From assembly GCA_030584085.1 (NCBI GenBank), contig CP129490.1, positions 3,133,511-3,197,510 on the forward strand: 64,000 bases of DNA. The letters run 5' to 3'. The DNA is from Melioribacteraceae bacterium (lineage in GTDB: Bacteria; Bacteroidota; Ignavibacteria; Ignavibacteriales; Melioribacteraceae). Made by a program: the position numbers and the translations under genes. Positions 26,170 through 34,678 of this stretch are shown one piece after another. Position 1 is the stretch's first letter, and the number at the start of each line of letters is the position of its first letter. The notes below the pieces were generated by a model. It made no database searches and was not told where the DNA came from. It was given only the letters and a program-made list of their open reading frames with translations.

Positions 26170-26979
26170 ATGAATCTTCCTGAAATAAAATTCAAAAAGA
26201 GACCAACTCCATCAGAAGCAATCTATACTTTTTTTACTTCGTTGACGGGGTTAACTATTTTTATTATAGAATTTTTCAAACAATTTCTAATTCCGCCATA
26301 CGAAATTTCCGAAATCAAAAAGCACATGGATGAGTTGGGTGTAAAAACACTTGGTATTGTCAGTATAACCGGATTTATTATTGGATTAGTTTTAGCTTTA
26401 CAAAGCTGGCCTGTACTTGCAAGATTTGGTGCAACCGATTTTCTTCCTGCAACAGTTTCGCTTTCTGTAGTTAGAGAACTTGGACCTGTTATAACCGCAC
26501 TTATATTTGCGGGAAGAGTCAGTTCGGGGATTGGAGCAGAACTTGGTTCCATGCGAGTGACAGAACAAATCGATGCAATGGAAGTTTCAGCTATCGATCC
26601 TTTTAAATATTTGGTTGTTACACGTGTTATAGCAACCACAATGATTCTCCCAATTCTTACCGTCTATGTTATTTTTATTGCTCTTATCGGAGGTTACATT
26701 GCTGTAATTATTGCGGAAAGTATGAGTTTTACCTATTATCAAAATGCAGTTATCAGTGCAGTTGAATTTGGGGACTTTATTCCCGGTGTTGCAAAAACTT
26801 TTGTGTTTGGATTTATTGTGGGAATAGTCGGATGCTTTAAAGGATTTACCGCTGAAGGTGGAACCGAAGGCGTAGGAAGAGCGTCAACAACTGCTGTTGT
26901 AATGGCATCTCTTTTAATATTAGTTTTTGATATGGTTCTTGTAAAAATTACGATGTGGATATGGCCGACGCTAGGTTAA
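26170..26979 (+). CDS. mlaE: MlaE-type ABC permease
   Basis: A 269-residue integral membrane permease of the MlaE family, the channel of the phospholipid transporter linking inner and outer membranes. Typical segments: LVLALQSWPVLARFGATDFLPATVSLSVVRELGPVITALIFAGRVSSGIGAELGSMRVTEQIDAMEV (about 80-140, quoted in part) and GCFKGFTAEGGTEGVGRA near the C-terminus. First gene of a mlaE-mlaF-mlaD unit; its 3' end overlaps mlaF. Confidence 0.93.
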   Translation: MNLPEIKFKKRPTPSEAIYTFFTSLTGLTIFIIEFFKQFLIPPYEISEIKKHMDELGVKTLGIVSITGFIIGLVLALQSWPVLARFGATDFLPATVSLSVVRELGPVITALIFAGRVSSGIGAELGSMRVTEQIDAMEVSAIDPFKYLVVTRVIATTMILPILTVYVIFIALIGGYIAVIIAESMSFTYYQNAVISAVEFGDFIPGVAKTFVFGFIVGIVGCFKGFTAEGGTEGVGRASTTAVVMASLLILVFDMVLVKITMWIWPTLG

Positions 26980-27710
26980 TACGAATCGAAAATCTTACTA
27001 AAGGATTTAACGGAAATATTATTCTTGATGATATTTCATTATACGTTGATCGAGGTGAAAACTTTGTCGTCTTCGGACAAAGCGGAACCGGGAAAAGTGT
27101 TTTGTTGAAATGCATTATTGGATTATTAAAACCAGAAACCGGGAAGATTTTTATCAACGATAAGAATGTAATCGAGCTAAAAAAGAAAGAACTTAATAAG
27201 ATTCGAAAAAATATTGGATTCTTATTTCAAGGGGCAGCACTTTATGATTCTATGACTGTACGTGAGAATTTAGAATTTCCGCTTAAGAAGAATTTTGATT
27301 TTACTCAAAAAGAAATTGATGAAAAAGTAAAAACTGCTCTCGATCATGTTTCGTTAGAAGAAGCAATTGATAAAATGCCATCGGAATTATCAGGCGGGAT
27401 GAAAAAAAGAATTGGTCTAGCTCGTTCAATTATAACTGAACCCGAACTCATGTTATATGATGAGCCGACAACCGGACTTGATCCGATTACTTCTAAAGAA
27501 ATAAGTGAACTAATATTAACTTTGCAAAAAAGATTAAACATGACCTCCATCGTTGTAACTCATGATTTAATTTGCGCTAATATAATTGCAGATCGTGCGA
27601 TATTTTTACGTGATTCAAAAATATCATACGAAGGGACAATACCGGAACTAATTAATTCCGACGATAAATTTTTAAGAAACTTTTTTAGTACCGAAATAAT
27701 TAATGAATAA
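26961..27710 (+). CDS. mlaF: MlaF-type ABC ATPase
   Basis: A cytoplasmic ATPase of about 250 residues that powers the MlaE permease. Walker A GQSGTGKSVLLK, signature LSGGMKKRIGLARS and Walker B LMLYDEPTTGLDP are clear, with the Mla-typical VRENLEFPL segment between. I chose ATG 26961 (MADARLIRIENL); a GTG at 26955 in the same frame is an alternative start. Both lie within the end of mlaE, so translation is coupled. mlaD follows after 12 bases. Confidence 0.92.
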   Translation: MADARLIRIENLTKGFNGNIILDDISLYVDRGENFVVFGQSGTGKSVLLKCIIGLLKPETGKIFINDKNVIELKKKELNKIRKNIGFLFQGAALYDSMTVRENLEFPLKKNFDFTQKEIDEKVKTALDHVSLEEAIDKMPSELSGGMKKRIGLARSIITEPELMLYDEPTTGLDPITSKEISELILTLQKRLNMTSIVVTHDLICANIIADRAIFLRDSKISYEGTIPELINSDDKFLRNFFSTEIINE

Positions 27711-27722
27711 AAGGGGTAGAAA

Positions 27723-28766
27723 ATGTTAAAGCATCTTGAGGGCGCTAGGCTCGGTTTGTTTGTCTTTCTCGGAACGGTGCTAATTATCATTGCTATTTTA
27801 TTTATCGGAAATAAAGATTCTTTATTTACGGAAACTATAACTATCCGTACCAATTTTAGTGAAGTAGAAGGACTTAAAACCGGAGCCCCCGTTAGATTAA
27901 GCGGTTATGATATTGGTAGCGTAAAAGATATATCACTCGCCCCGGAAAAAGCAGGCAGAGTTATCGTTACAATGAGAATCGAAGAGAGAGTTAGAAATTT
28001 TGTTAGACTTGATAGTCGTGCTTCAATAGCAACTGAAGGTCTGGTAGGAAAGAAGATTGTATCCATTTCCCCCGGTTCTCCTGATCTTGAAATAGTAGCT
28101 GATGGTGGATTTATCGAATCAATTGACCCTGTAAATATTTCGGAAATTATAACAGAGAGTCGTGGAGTTATAACCAGCCTCAGGGAAATGACCGCAAATT
28201 TTGCGGAACTAACTTCGAAAGTGAATACCGGACAAGGAACGGTTGGAAAGATTTTTAATGATGATGAACTTTATTATGCTGCTGTTGATTTAACTCAATC
28301 TGCCGATAAAAGTCTGGAAAATATTACAACAACATTGAATGAAATTACCGATTACATTGTTGAACTTGGAAAAGGTGTGAACGATGTAATGCATAATGTT
28401 GATTCAACAATAGTAAATATTAAAGAACTAACCGCAAAACTTAACCGTGGAGAAGGTGCGCTTGGCGCTCTTCTAGCCGATGAATCTGTTTATGATTCTG
28501 TTAAAACTGTCATTGCTAATCTTGTTCAAACGTCAGAGTTTGCAAGTTCCGGAGCTTCAAAATTTGCTGAGAATATGGAGGCGCTAAAACGAAACTGGTT
28601 ATTCAAATCATACTTTGAAGAACGCGGTTACTGGGACCAAGTTGAATATCAAGCAGAAATTGACAATAAATTAAAAAAGCTGTTTCAAGAACAAAATAAA
28701 CTTGATGAAAAAATCGAAGAGCTGAAAAAACTCCAAGAAGAATTAACTGAAATACAGAAAAATTGA
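27723..28766 (+). CDS. mlaD: MlaD-type substrate-binding (MCE) protein
   Basis: A 347-residue periplasmic protein anchored by an N-terminal helix (about 10-28). The MCE domain (about 38-125) has GLKTGAPVRLSGYDIGSV and STEGLVGKKIVSISPGS. A long C-terminal region (about 140-347) is predicted helical/coiled coil and ends in a charged KLKKLFQEQNKLDEKIEELK-type heptad stretch, longer than E. coli MlaD. It should form the hexameric lipid tunnel of the transporter. A terminator follows at 28775. Confidence 0.9.
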   Translation: MLKHLEGARLGLFVFLGTVLIIIAILFIGNKDSLFTETITIRTNFSEVEGLKTGAPVRLSGYDIGSVKDISLAPEKAGRVIVTMRIEERVRNFVRLDSRASIATEGLVGKKIVSISPGSPDLEIVADGGFIESIDPVNISEIITESRGVITSLREMTANFAELTSKVNTGQGTVGKIFNDDELYYAAVDLTQSADKSLENITTTLNEITDYIVELGKGVNDVMHNVDSTIVNIKELTAKLNRGEGALGALLADESVYDSVKTVIANLVQTSEFASSGASKFAENMEALKRNWLFKSYFEERGYWDQVEYQAEIDNKLKKLFQEQNKLDEKIEELKKLQEELTEIQKN

Positions 28767-28774
28767 TACTCTCG

Positions 28775-28805
28775 GCGAGACTATTCAATGAATTGTCTCG
28801 CTTTT
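28775..28805 (+). terminator. Intrinsic terminator after mlaEFD
   Basis: GCGAGAC (28775-28781) pairs with GTCTCGC (28795-28801), with an inner ATTCA/TGAAT helix, followed by TTTT. It begins 9 bases after the mlaD stop and separates it from uvrA. Confidence 0.7.
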
Positions 28806-28951
28806 GCTATTTTAGTCGTTACTTCTACTTACCTACTTCCGACTAATACAATATCATCCTCACTACTAACTTTTTTCTTCTGAATTCTGCTTTAACAATC
28901 TCACAAAATTTTGTTATAATAGAATTTTAAACTTTACGACTTGCTCAAAAA

Positions 28952-31729
28952 ATGACAAAATTCCAACCGAAATATTCTAAAGATAAAATTATTGTTAAAG
29001 GCGCTCGCCAACACAATTTAAAGAACATTGATCTTGAACTTCCGAGAAATAAATTAATTGTATTTACCGGTGTCAGCGGTTCGGGTAAATCATCTCTTGT
29101 TTTCGATACGATTTATGCAGAGGGACAGCGTCGATATGTAGAAAGCTTATCATCGTATGCACGGCAATTTTTAGAACGCATGAGCAAACCGGATGTTGAT
29201 TTCATTTATGGAATAAGTCCGGCTGTAGCAATTGAACAAAAACAAGGCGCAAGAAATCCTCGTTCAACAGTTGCGACCAGCACAGAAGTTTACGATTATC
29301 TTCGATTACTTTTTGCAAGAATCGGGAAAACAATCTGCTTCAGTTGCGGGAAAGTTGTAACAAAAGACTCAACTACAACGGTTGTAAAATGGATTGAAGA
29401 TCAACCCGAAGGCGGTAAATATTATCTGGTTTATCCTCCGCATCTTCACGAAGGAAGAAAAATAAAAGATGAAATTGAACTTCTTAAACGAAAAGGTTTC
29501 TTCAGAATATTTTATAAAGATAGAATTTATGATCTAAACGATGAAGAATTAAAAGCGAAATCAATGGAGAACTTATTTGTTGTGATTGACAGATTCAAAT
29601 CCAGCAAAGAAGGTATTCGTTCAAAGTTATCCGATTCGATCGAAACAACATTTAAACAAGGTGAAGATCGATTAACAATTATAAATGCGGACACAAATGA
29701 GATAAAAAGTTTTACCAAATTTTACGAATGCTGTGGAATACGATACGAAGAACCCGAACCGAGATTCTTTTCATTCAATAATCCGTTTGGAGCTTGTCCC
29801 GTCTGCCAAGGATTTGGCCGTACTATGGATTACGATATGAATTTAATTGTACCTAATCCAAAACTTACATTAGCTGAAGGAGCAATTGCACCTTGGCGAA
29901 GTGTAAAATACAGCAAACATTTACGTGATCTTATTCGAGGTTCAAAAGAAAACGGTATACCAATTAATGTGCCTTTTGAAAAATTATCCGAAGAACAATT
30001 GAAAAAAGTTCACGGAGGTTTTAAAGAATTTATTGGCATCGACGGCTTCTTTGAAAAATTAGAAAAGAAAACTTACAAGATGCACATCAGAATATTACTG
30101 AGTAAATACAGAGGTTATAATACATGCAAAGCTTGTAAAGGATCGAGATTAAGGAGAGAAGCTCTGCAAGTTAAAATTGACGATCATTCATTAAGCGACA
30201 TTATTAAAATGTCTATCGAACGTGCTTATAAATTTTTTGAGATTTTACAATTAACCGAGTATGAAGAACAAGTCGCTGATAGAATCCTAAAGGAAATAAG
30301 AAAACGTTTATCTTTTCTAAACAATGTCGGATTAGGTTATCTAACATTAGACAGACTCAGCAGCACACTTTCCGGTGGTGAAACTCAGAGAATTAATTTG
30401 GCTACATCTTTGGGTTCGGCATTGATCGGAACCTTGTATGTTCTGGATGAACCGACAATCGGTTTGCATCCGAGAGATAACACGAGGCTAATTAATATTT
30501 TGAAATCACTTCGCGATATCGGCAATACGGTTCTTGTCGTTGAACATGATTCAGAAATGATGGAAGAAGCTGATTTAATCGTTGACATGGGACCAAAAGC
30601 CGGAATTAAAGGTGGAGAGATAGTTGCTATAGGTACTCATGATGAACTGATGAACAATCCAAATTCGTTAACCGGTAATTATCTTTCTAAAAAGAAATCA
30701 ATTCCTTTACCAAGTATTCGTAATTTGAATGAAACCCCGGTAATCAAAATAAGAGGCGCAAGAGAAAACAATCTAAAAAATGTTGATATAGACATTCCCC
30801 TAAAGAAATTTGTTGTGGTTACCGGTGTCAGCGGCTCCGGCAAAAGTACTTTGGTTCATGATATACTTTACGGCGGTATCGCAAAAATGCTTGGACAAAA
30901 TCCACCCAAGATCGGTAAGTATGATTCTATTGAAGGAACAAAATTTATTGATGAAATTGAAATAGTTGATCAATCACCAATAGGTAAAACACCAAGATCA
31001 AATCCCATTAGTTATGTAAAAGGATTCGAACACATCAGAGAATTATTTGCAAACACACCTCAAGCTCGTGCACGTGGATATAAACCCGGTTATTTTTCAT
31101 TTAATGTTCCCGGCGGAAGATGCGAAACTTGTTCCGGTGAAGGTTATGTGAAAATCGAAATGCAATTTCTCGCTGATTTGTATTTAGAGTGTGATGATTG
31201 CAAAGGTACACGCTATAAAAAAGAAACAAGAGAAGTAACTTATAAAGGTAAAAATATTGTCGATGTTCTTAATATGACAGTCACCGAAGCATTAGAGTTT
31301 TTCACTAACAACAATAAAATAGCTCAATATCTTCAAGTGTTGGAAGATGTCGGATTAGGATACATTAAACTCGGGCAACCTTCAAACACACTTTCCGGTG
31401 GTGAAGCACAAAGAATTAAACTCGCACTACATTTATCAGCTCAAAAGAAAAATAGACACACACTTTTCATTTTTGATGAACCTACGACCGGTTTACATTT
31501 TGATGACATTTCGAAACTTTTAAGCTGCTTCCAAATGTTAATTAAAAACCAGAACTCGGTTTTGATAATTGAACATAACTTAGATATAATAAAAAATGCG
31601 GATCATGTTATAGATCTTGGTCCCGATGCGGGAGATAAAGGAGGGAATGTCGTTGCATTTGGAACTCCCGAAGAAATAGTAAAAGTGAAAAACTCATTTA
31701 CCGGACAATATCTAAAAAAAGTTTTGTAG
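28952..31729 (+). CDS. uvrA: Excinuclease ABC subunit A
   Basis: A 925-residue damage-recognition ATPase of nucleotide excision repair. It contains two ABC modules: Walker A GVSGSGKSSLVFDT near residue 40 and GVSGSGKSTLVHDI near 625, with LSGGETQRINLA and LSGGEAQRIKLA signatures. Zinc-binding pairs are visible (CPVC, CKAC in the first insertion; CETC and CDDC near 735). The first canonical zinc module is represented only by CFSC near residue 130, without an obvious second pair. Length is close to normal (about 940). Followed by an EVE protein and a photolyase. Confidence 0.96.
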   Translation: MTKFQPKYSKDKIIVKGARQHNLKNIDLELPRNKLIVFTGVSGSGKSSLVFDTIYAEGQRRYVESLSSYARQFLERMSKPDVDFIYGISPAVAIEQKQGARNPRSTVATSTEVYDYLRLLFARIGKTICFSCGKVVTKDSTTTVVKWIEDQPEGGKYYLVYPPHLHEGRKIKDEIELLKRKGFFRIFYKDRIYDLNDEELKAKSMENLFVVIDRFKSSKEGIRSKLSDSIETTFKQGEDRLTIINADTNEIKSFTKFYECCGIRYEEPEPRFFSFNNPFGACPVCQGFGRTMDYDMNLIVPNPKLTLAEGAIAPWRSVKYSKHLRDLIRGSKENGIPINVPFEKLSEEQLKKVHGGFKEFIGIDGFFEKLEKKTYKMHIRILLSKYRGYNTCKACKGSRLRREALQVKIDDHSLSDIIKMSIERAYKFFEILQLTEYEEQVADRILKEIRKRLSFLNNVGLGYLTLDRLSSTLSGGETQRINLATSLGSALIGTLYVLDEPTIGLHPRDNTRLINILKSLRDIGNTVLVVEHDSEMMEEADLIVDMGPKAGIKGGEIVAIGTHDELMNNPNSLTGNYLSKKKSIPLPSIRNLNETPVIKIRGARENNLKNVDIDIPLKKFVVVTGVSGSGKSTLVHDILYGGIAKMLGQNPPKIGKYDSIEGTKFIDEIEIVDQSPIGKTPRSNPISYVKGFEHIRELFANTPQARARGYKPGYFSFNVPGGRCETCSGEGYVKIEMQFLADLYLECDDCKGTRYKKETREVTYKGKNIVDVLNMTVTEALEFFTNNNKIAQYLQVLEDVGLGYIKLGQPSNTLSGGEAQRIKLALHLSAQKKNRHTLFIFDEPTTGLHFDDISKLLSCFQMLIKNQNSVLIIEHNLDIIKNADHVIDLGPDAGDKGGNVVAFGTPEEIVKVKNSFTGQYLKKVL

Positions 31730-31747
31730 AATAAATGGAGATAAATA

Positions 31748-32206
31748 ATGGCTAATTATTGGTTAATTAAATCCGAACCTGATGTTTACTCAATTGATGA
31801 TTTAGAAAAAGACAAAAAAACATATTGGGATGGTGTAAGAAATTATCAAGCGAGAAATTTTATGCGCGATGAAATGAAAAAAGGTGATCAAGTAATTTTT
31901 TATCACAGCAACACCGAACCACCCGCTGCGGTTGGAATTTGTGAAGTTGTAAAAGAAGGTTATCCCGATTTCACTGCCTTTGATCCCGATGATAAACACT
32001 ACGATCCTAAAAGTAAAGAAGATAACCCGACGTGGATTATGGTCGATGTTAAATTTGTTAAGAAGTTTAACAAACCGGTTCCAATCCCAGATATGAAAGA
32101 AAATGCTAAATTGAAAAATATGAAACTAGTTCAACGCGGAAATCGTTTATCCGTTATGCCGCTTACAAAAACTGAGTTTGATGAAATTGTAAAGATGGGA
32201 AATTAA
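31748..32206 (+). CDS. EVE domain-containing protein
   Basis: A 152-residue protein consisting of one EVE domain (PUA-like fold) from NYWLIKSEPDVYSIDDL to the end. Family landmarks: KKTYWDGVRNYQARNFMRDEMKKGDQVIFYHSN and PTWIMVDVKFV. EVE domains bind modified bases in nucleic acid and occur in thymocyte nuclear protein 1 relatives. Starts 18 bases after uvrA with a GGAG Shine-Dalgarno, so likely cotranscribed with it. Precise ligand unknown. Confidence 0.9.
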   Translation: MANYWLIKSEPDVYSIDDLEKDKKTYWDGVRNYQARNFMRDEMKKGDQVIFYHSNTEPPAAVGICEVVKEGYPDFTAFDPDDKHYDPKSKEDNPTWIMVDVKFVKKFNKPVPIPDMKENAKLKNMKLVQRGNRLSVMPLTKTEFDEIVKMGN

Positions 32207-32216
32207 ATAAGGTTTG

Positions 32217-32277
32217 CTTTGCGTCTCCGCGTCCTAGCGGTGAAATAGATTAACCGCAAAGTCGCTAAGGGGCAAAG
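32217..32277. repeat. Intergenic imperfect palindrome, copy 1 of the CTTTGCGTCT family
   Basis: Left arm CTTTGCGTCTCCGCGTC... ending GCGGTGAA (32217-32244), right arm TTAACCGCAAAG...GGCAAAG (32250-32277). The arms are imperfectly self-complementary. A second copy of the same family lies at 33852-33917. It fills the gap between the EVE protein and photolyase genes and can fold into one long hairpin. Confidence 0.6.
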
Positions 32278-32284
32278 ATATATA

Positions 32285-33622
32285 ATGAACATAAAAAGAA
32301 TAAAACAACAAAAAGAAGCAGCCCATGCAAGCGGTCCCGTCATTTATTGGATGCAGCGCGATCAACGTGTTAAAGATAATTGGGCTTTGCAGTTTGCGAT
32401 TGAAAAAGCGAAAGAATTAAATCAACTTGTAGTCGTTGCATTTTGTCTTGTCCCAACTTTTCTTGATGCTACAATTCGTCAATATGGATTTATGCTTTCC
32501 GGGTTGAAAGAAGTAGAAGAATCATTAATAAAATTAAACATTGCATTTTATTTATTAACCGGAGATCCCGGTGAAGAAATTCCAAAATTATCAAAACACT
32601 TAAATGCTTCTGCTGTAGTTTCCGATTTCAATCCACTTAGATTAATTCGTAAATGGAAAAAAGATGTAATTGAAAATATTGATATCCCCTTCTATACTGT
32701 TGATGCCCACAACATAGTTCCCGTTTGGGAAGCTTCGAACAAACAAGAATTCGGAGCTTATACAATTCGTCCAAAAATAAAGAAACAATTAGATGAATAT
32801 CTAGATGAGTTTCCGACACTTGCAAAACAAAAATCACATAACCTAAAAAGTGAAAAGATCGATTGGGAAAAAGCTCACAAAACATTAAAGATAAATTTTG
32901 ATGTAAAAGAAGTCGATTGGATACAACCGGGTGAAAGTAATGCGTTAAAAATGTTGAATTCATTTTTAAATGAGCGTTTTACAAACTTCAGCGAAAAAAG
33001 AAATGACCCGAATGAAAATGTCTTATCAAATCTTTCACCATATCTTCACTTCGGACAAATTTCAGCACAAAGAATTGTAAAGGAAACACTGCAAGTTAAA
33101 GGTGAGGAAATAAATAAAGAATCATTTCTTGAAGAGCTCATTGTAAGAAGAGAACTATCTGATAATTTTTGCTTTTATAACAAGAACTATGATTCGTTTG
33201 ATGGATTCCCGGAATGGGCAAAGAAAACATTGAATGAGCATAGAAATGATAAAAGAGAATTCACATATAAATTAGAGCAATTTGAAAATGCTGAGACACA
33301 TGACGAACTTTGGAATGCGGCACAAATTGAAATGGTAACTACCGGTAAAATGCATGGCTATATGCGAATGTATTGGGCTAAGAAAATTCTTGAGTGGACT
33401 GAAACACCCGAAGAAGCATTAGAGTTTTCGATTTATTTAAATGATAAATACGAACTTGACGGCAGAGACCCAAATGGTTATGTCGGATGTGCTTGGTCAA
33501 TCGGTGGTGTACACGATAGAGCCTGGACTGAAAGACCTGTCTTCGGAAAGATCAGATTCATGAATTACAATGGCTGCAAGCGCAAGTTTGATGTGAAAAA
33601 GTATATAGAAAGATTTATCTAA
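32285..33622 (+). CDS. phr: Class II deoxyribodipyrimidine photolyase
   Basis: A 445-residue light-dependent CPD photolyase. The class II landmarks are clear: VIYWMQRDQRVKDNWAL near the N-terminus (antenna domain), EELIVRRELSDNFCFYN in the FAD domain (about 282), and the C-terminal YELDGRDPNGYVGCAWSIGGVHDRAW block. It should bind FAD and repair cyclobutane dimers. Start ATG 32285 follows the palindromic repeat. It groups with uvrA and the EVE gene as a DNA-repair cluster. Confidence 0.94.
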   Translation: MNIKRIKQQKEAAHASGPVIYWMQRDQRVKDNWALQFAIEKAKELNQLVVVAFCLVPTFLDATIRQYGFMLSGLKEVEESLIKLNIAFYLLTGDPGEEIPKLSKHLNASAVVSDFNPLRLIRKWKKDVIENIDIPFYTVDAHNIVPVWEASNKQEFGAYTIRPKIKKQLDEYLDEFPTLAKQKSHNLKSEKIDWEKAHKTLKINFDVKEVDWIQPGESNALKMLNSFLNERFTNFSEKRNDPNENVLSNLSPYLHFGQISAQRIVKETLQVKGEEINKESFLEELIVRRELSDNFCFYNKNYDSFDGFPEWAKKTLNEHRNDKREFTYKLEQFENAETHDELWNAAQIEMVTTGKMHGYMRMYWAKKILEWTETPEEALEFSIYLNDKYELDGRDPNGYVGCAWSIGGVHDRAWTERPVFGKIRFMNYNGCKRKFDVKKYIERFI

Positions 33623-33645
33623 ATTTATTCTTCCTCCTAACAATG

Positions 33646-33786
33646 GGGCTAAAGCCCTTTTTCCATTCTTTGCTTTCATCCGTCCGCTAAAGCGGACGGC
33701 AATGAATGAAATATTTTGATCTTTCTTGCCGTTGGCTTCAGCCAACGGATTAATGTGTAACAAAAAAACATCTGGGCTTTAGCCCA
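33646..33786. repeat. Compact array of four palindromes in the gap after the photolyase gene
   Basis: Four perfect palindromes lie in 141 bases: GGGCTAAAGCCC (33646-33657), CCGTCCGCTAAAGCGGACGG (33680-33699), CCGTTGGCTTCAGCCAACGG (33729-33748) and TGGGCTTTAGCCCA (33773-33786). The first and last can also pair with each other, which would close the other two into a multi-hairpin unit. No ORF here looks real. The arrangement resembles REP/BIME-like dispersed intergenic elements; no transposase is nearby. Confidence 0.65.
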
Positions 33787-33851
33787 ATTAAAACTTTCCG
33801 GTAAGAAAGATTGTTGTGAAAAATAATATTGTAGGATTCATCAAATTTTTC

Positions 33852-33917
33852 CTTTGCGTCTCTGCGTCTTTGCGGTGAATCAATGAAAAACATCCGCTGA
33901 GACGCCAAGACGCAAAG
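33852..33917. repeat. Intergenic imperfect palindrome, copy 2 of the CTTTGCGTCT family
   Basis: Left arm starts CTTTGCGTCTCTGCGTCTTT (33852 on) and ends GCGGTGAAT; right arm is CCGCTGAGACGCCAAGACGC then AAAG, ending at 33917. It ends 4 bases from the stop of the minus-strand YbjQ-like gene. Same family as 32217-32277, with the same CTTTGCGTCT start and GCGGTGAA inner end. Confidence 0.6.
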
Positions 33918-33921
33918 TTCT

Positions 33922-34236
33922 CTATTCAACATAAACCGCAGTACCATAAACCAAAATTTCTGCTGCGTTTGCCATTAAGTAACTTGTTGAAAATCTGCAA
34001 TCAACAATTGCATTAGCGCCGAGTGCTTTGGCTTCTTCGGTCATTCTATCAAGAGATTGATCTCTCGACTCAGCCAACAACTTTGTGTATTCTTGAATTT
34101 CGCCGCCGAATATATTTTTAAATAATGCTAAAATATCTTTACCTATATGTCTTGCACGAATCGTATTCCCTCTTACAATCCCGAATGTTTTTTTAATTTC
34201 TTTACCGGCAATTTGAGATGAACTTGTAATTATCAT
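33922..34236 (-). CDS. YbjQ/UPF0145-family protein
   Basis: A 104-residue protein of the YbjQ family (heavy-metal-binding domain-like fold, pentameric in solved relatives). Landmarks: GIVRGNTIRARHIGKDI and ALGANAIVDCRFSTSYL near the C-terminus. Function unknown. Its start overlaps the anti-sigma-like gene stop (ATGA), so it is the third member of the sigma/anti-sigma operon, unusual company for YbjQ. Confidence 0.87.
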   Translation of the reverse strand: MIITSSSQIAGKEIKKTFGIVRGNTIRARHIGKDILALFKNIFGGEIQEYTKLLAESRDQSLDRMTEEAKALGANAIVDCRFSTSYLMANAAEILVYGTAVYVE

Positions 34237-34676
34237 CTTTGTATCTCCTTATATTTATCAACTTTGTTGGTTGCGATTTTCTCTCTGATAAGCGAGAAGA
34301 TTAGTATCGCAATTCCGATTACAAATACTATTATTGAAATTTTTAAAAACATCGGGATATCGGTTTCAGCTAATAAATTCTGAATTGCTTCAATGATTCC
34401 GTAAGCGGCGATGACTATCGCAGAAATGGAAATTAAAATCCATGCAATACCACGTTCAATCTTGTTGTAAATACTTAACCAGTAACCATCCCAAAATTCT
34501 TTGCCGGGATTTTTTAATGACATATTCATCAGCACCCCCTTAATTCTTTTTTGTTCTTCGAACTCATTTTTAATAGAAGAATTTTCATTAATCATTTTTT
34601 CAAACTCTTTTTTTTCGCCTGTTGAAAGTTCGCCTTCCAACGCCAGTTCCATCAAATAAATTTCTCGTTCATTCAT
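34233..34676 (-). CDS. Probable zinc-free anti-sigma factor, two-helix membrane protein
   Basis: A protein of about 147 residues. The N-terminal 60 residues are charged and helical (LALEGELSTGEKKEFEKM, then NSSIKNEFEEQKRI), like the sigma-binding domain of anti-sigma factors, but no HxxxCxxC zinc motif is present. Two transmembrane helices follow (about residues 73-92 and 106-127). Gene order directly after an ECF sigma factor supports the role. I prefer ATG 34676, preceded by AAAGAG at suitable spacing; a GTG at 34682 overlapping the sigma stop codon is an alternative. It overlaps the YbjQ gene. Confidence 0.65.
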   Translation of the reverse strand: MNEREIYLMELALEGELSTGEKKEFEKMINENSSIKNEFEEQKRIKGVLMNMSLKNPGKEFWDGYWLSIYNKIERGIAWILISISAIVIAAYGIIEAIQNLLAETDIPMFLKISIIVFVIGIAILIFSLIREKIATNKVDKYKEIQR

Positions 34677-34678
34677 AA

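Noticed and set aside
33497-33947. Short minus-strand ORFs of 88 and 65 residues after the photolyase gene
   Set aside because: They run through the palindromic repeat array and have no Shine-Dalgarno or recognisable domain.
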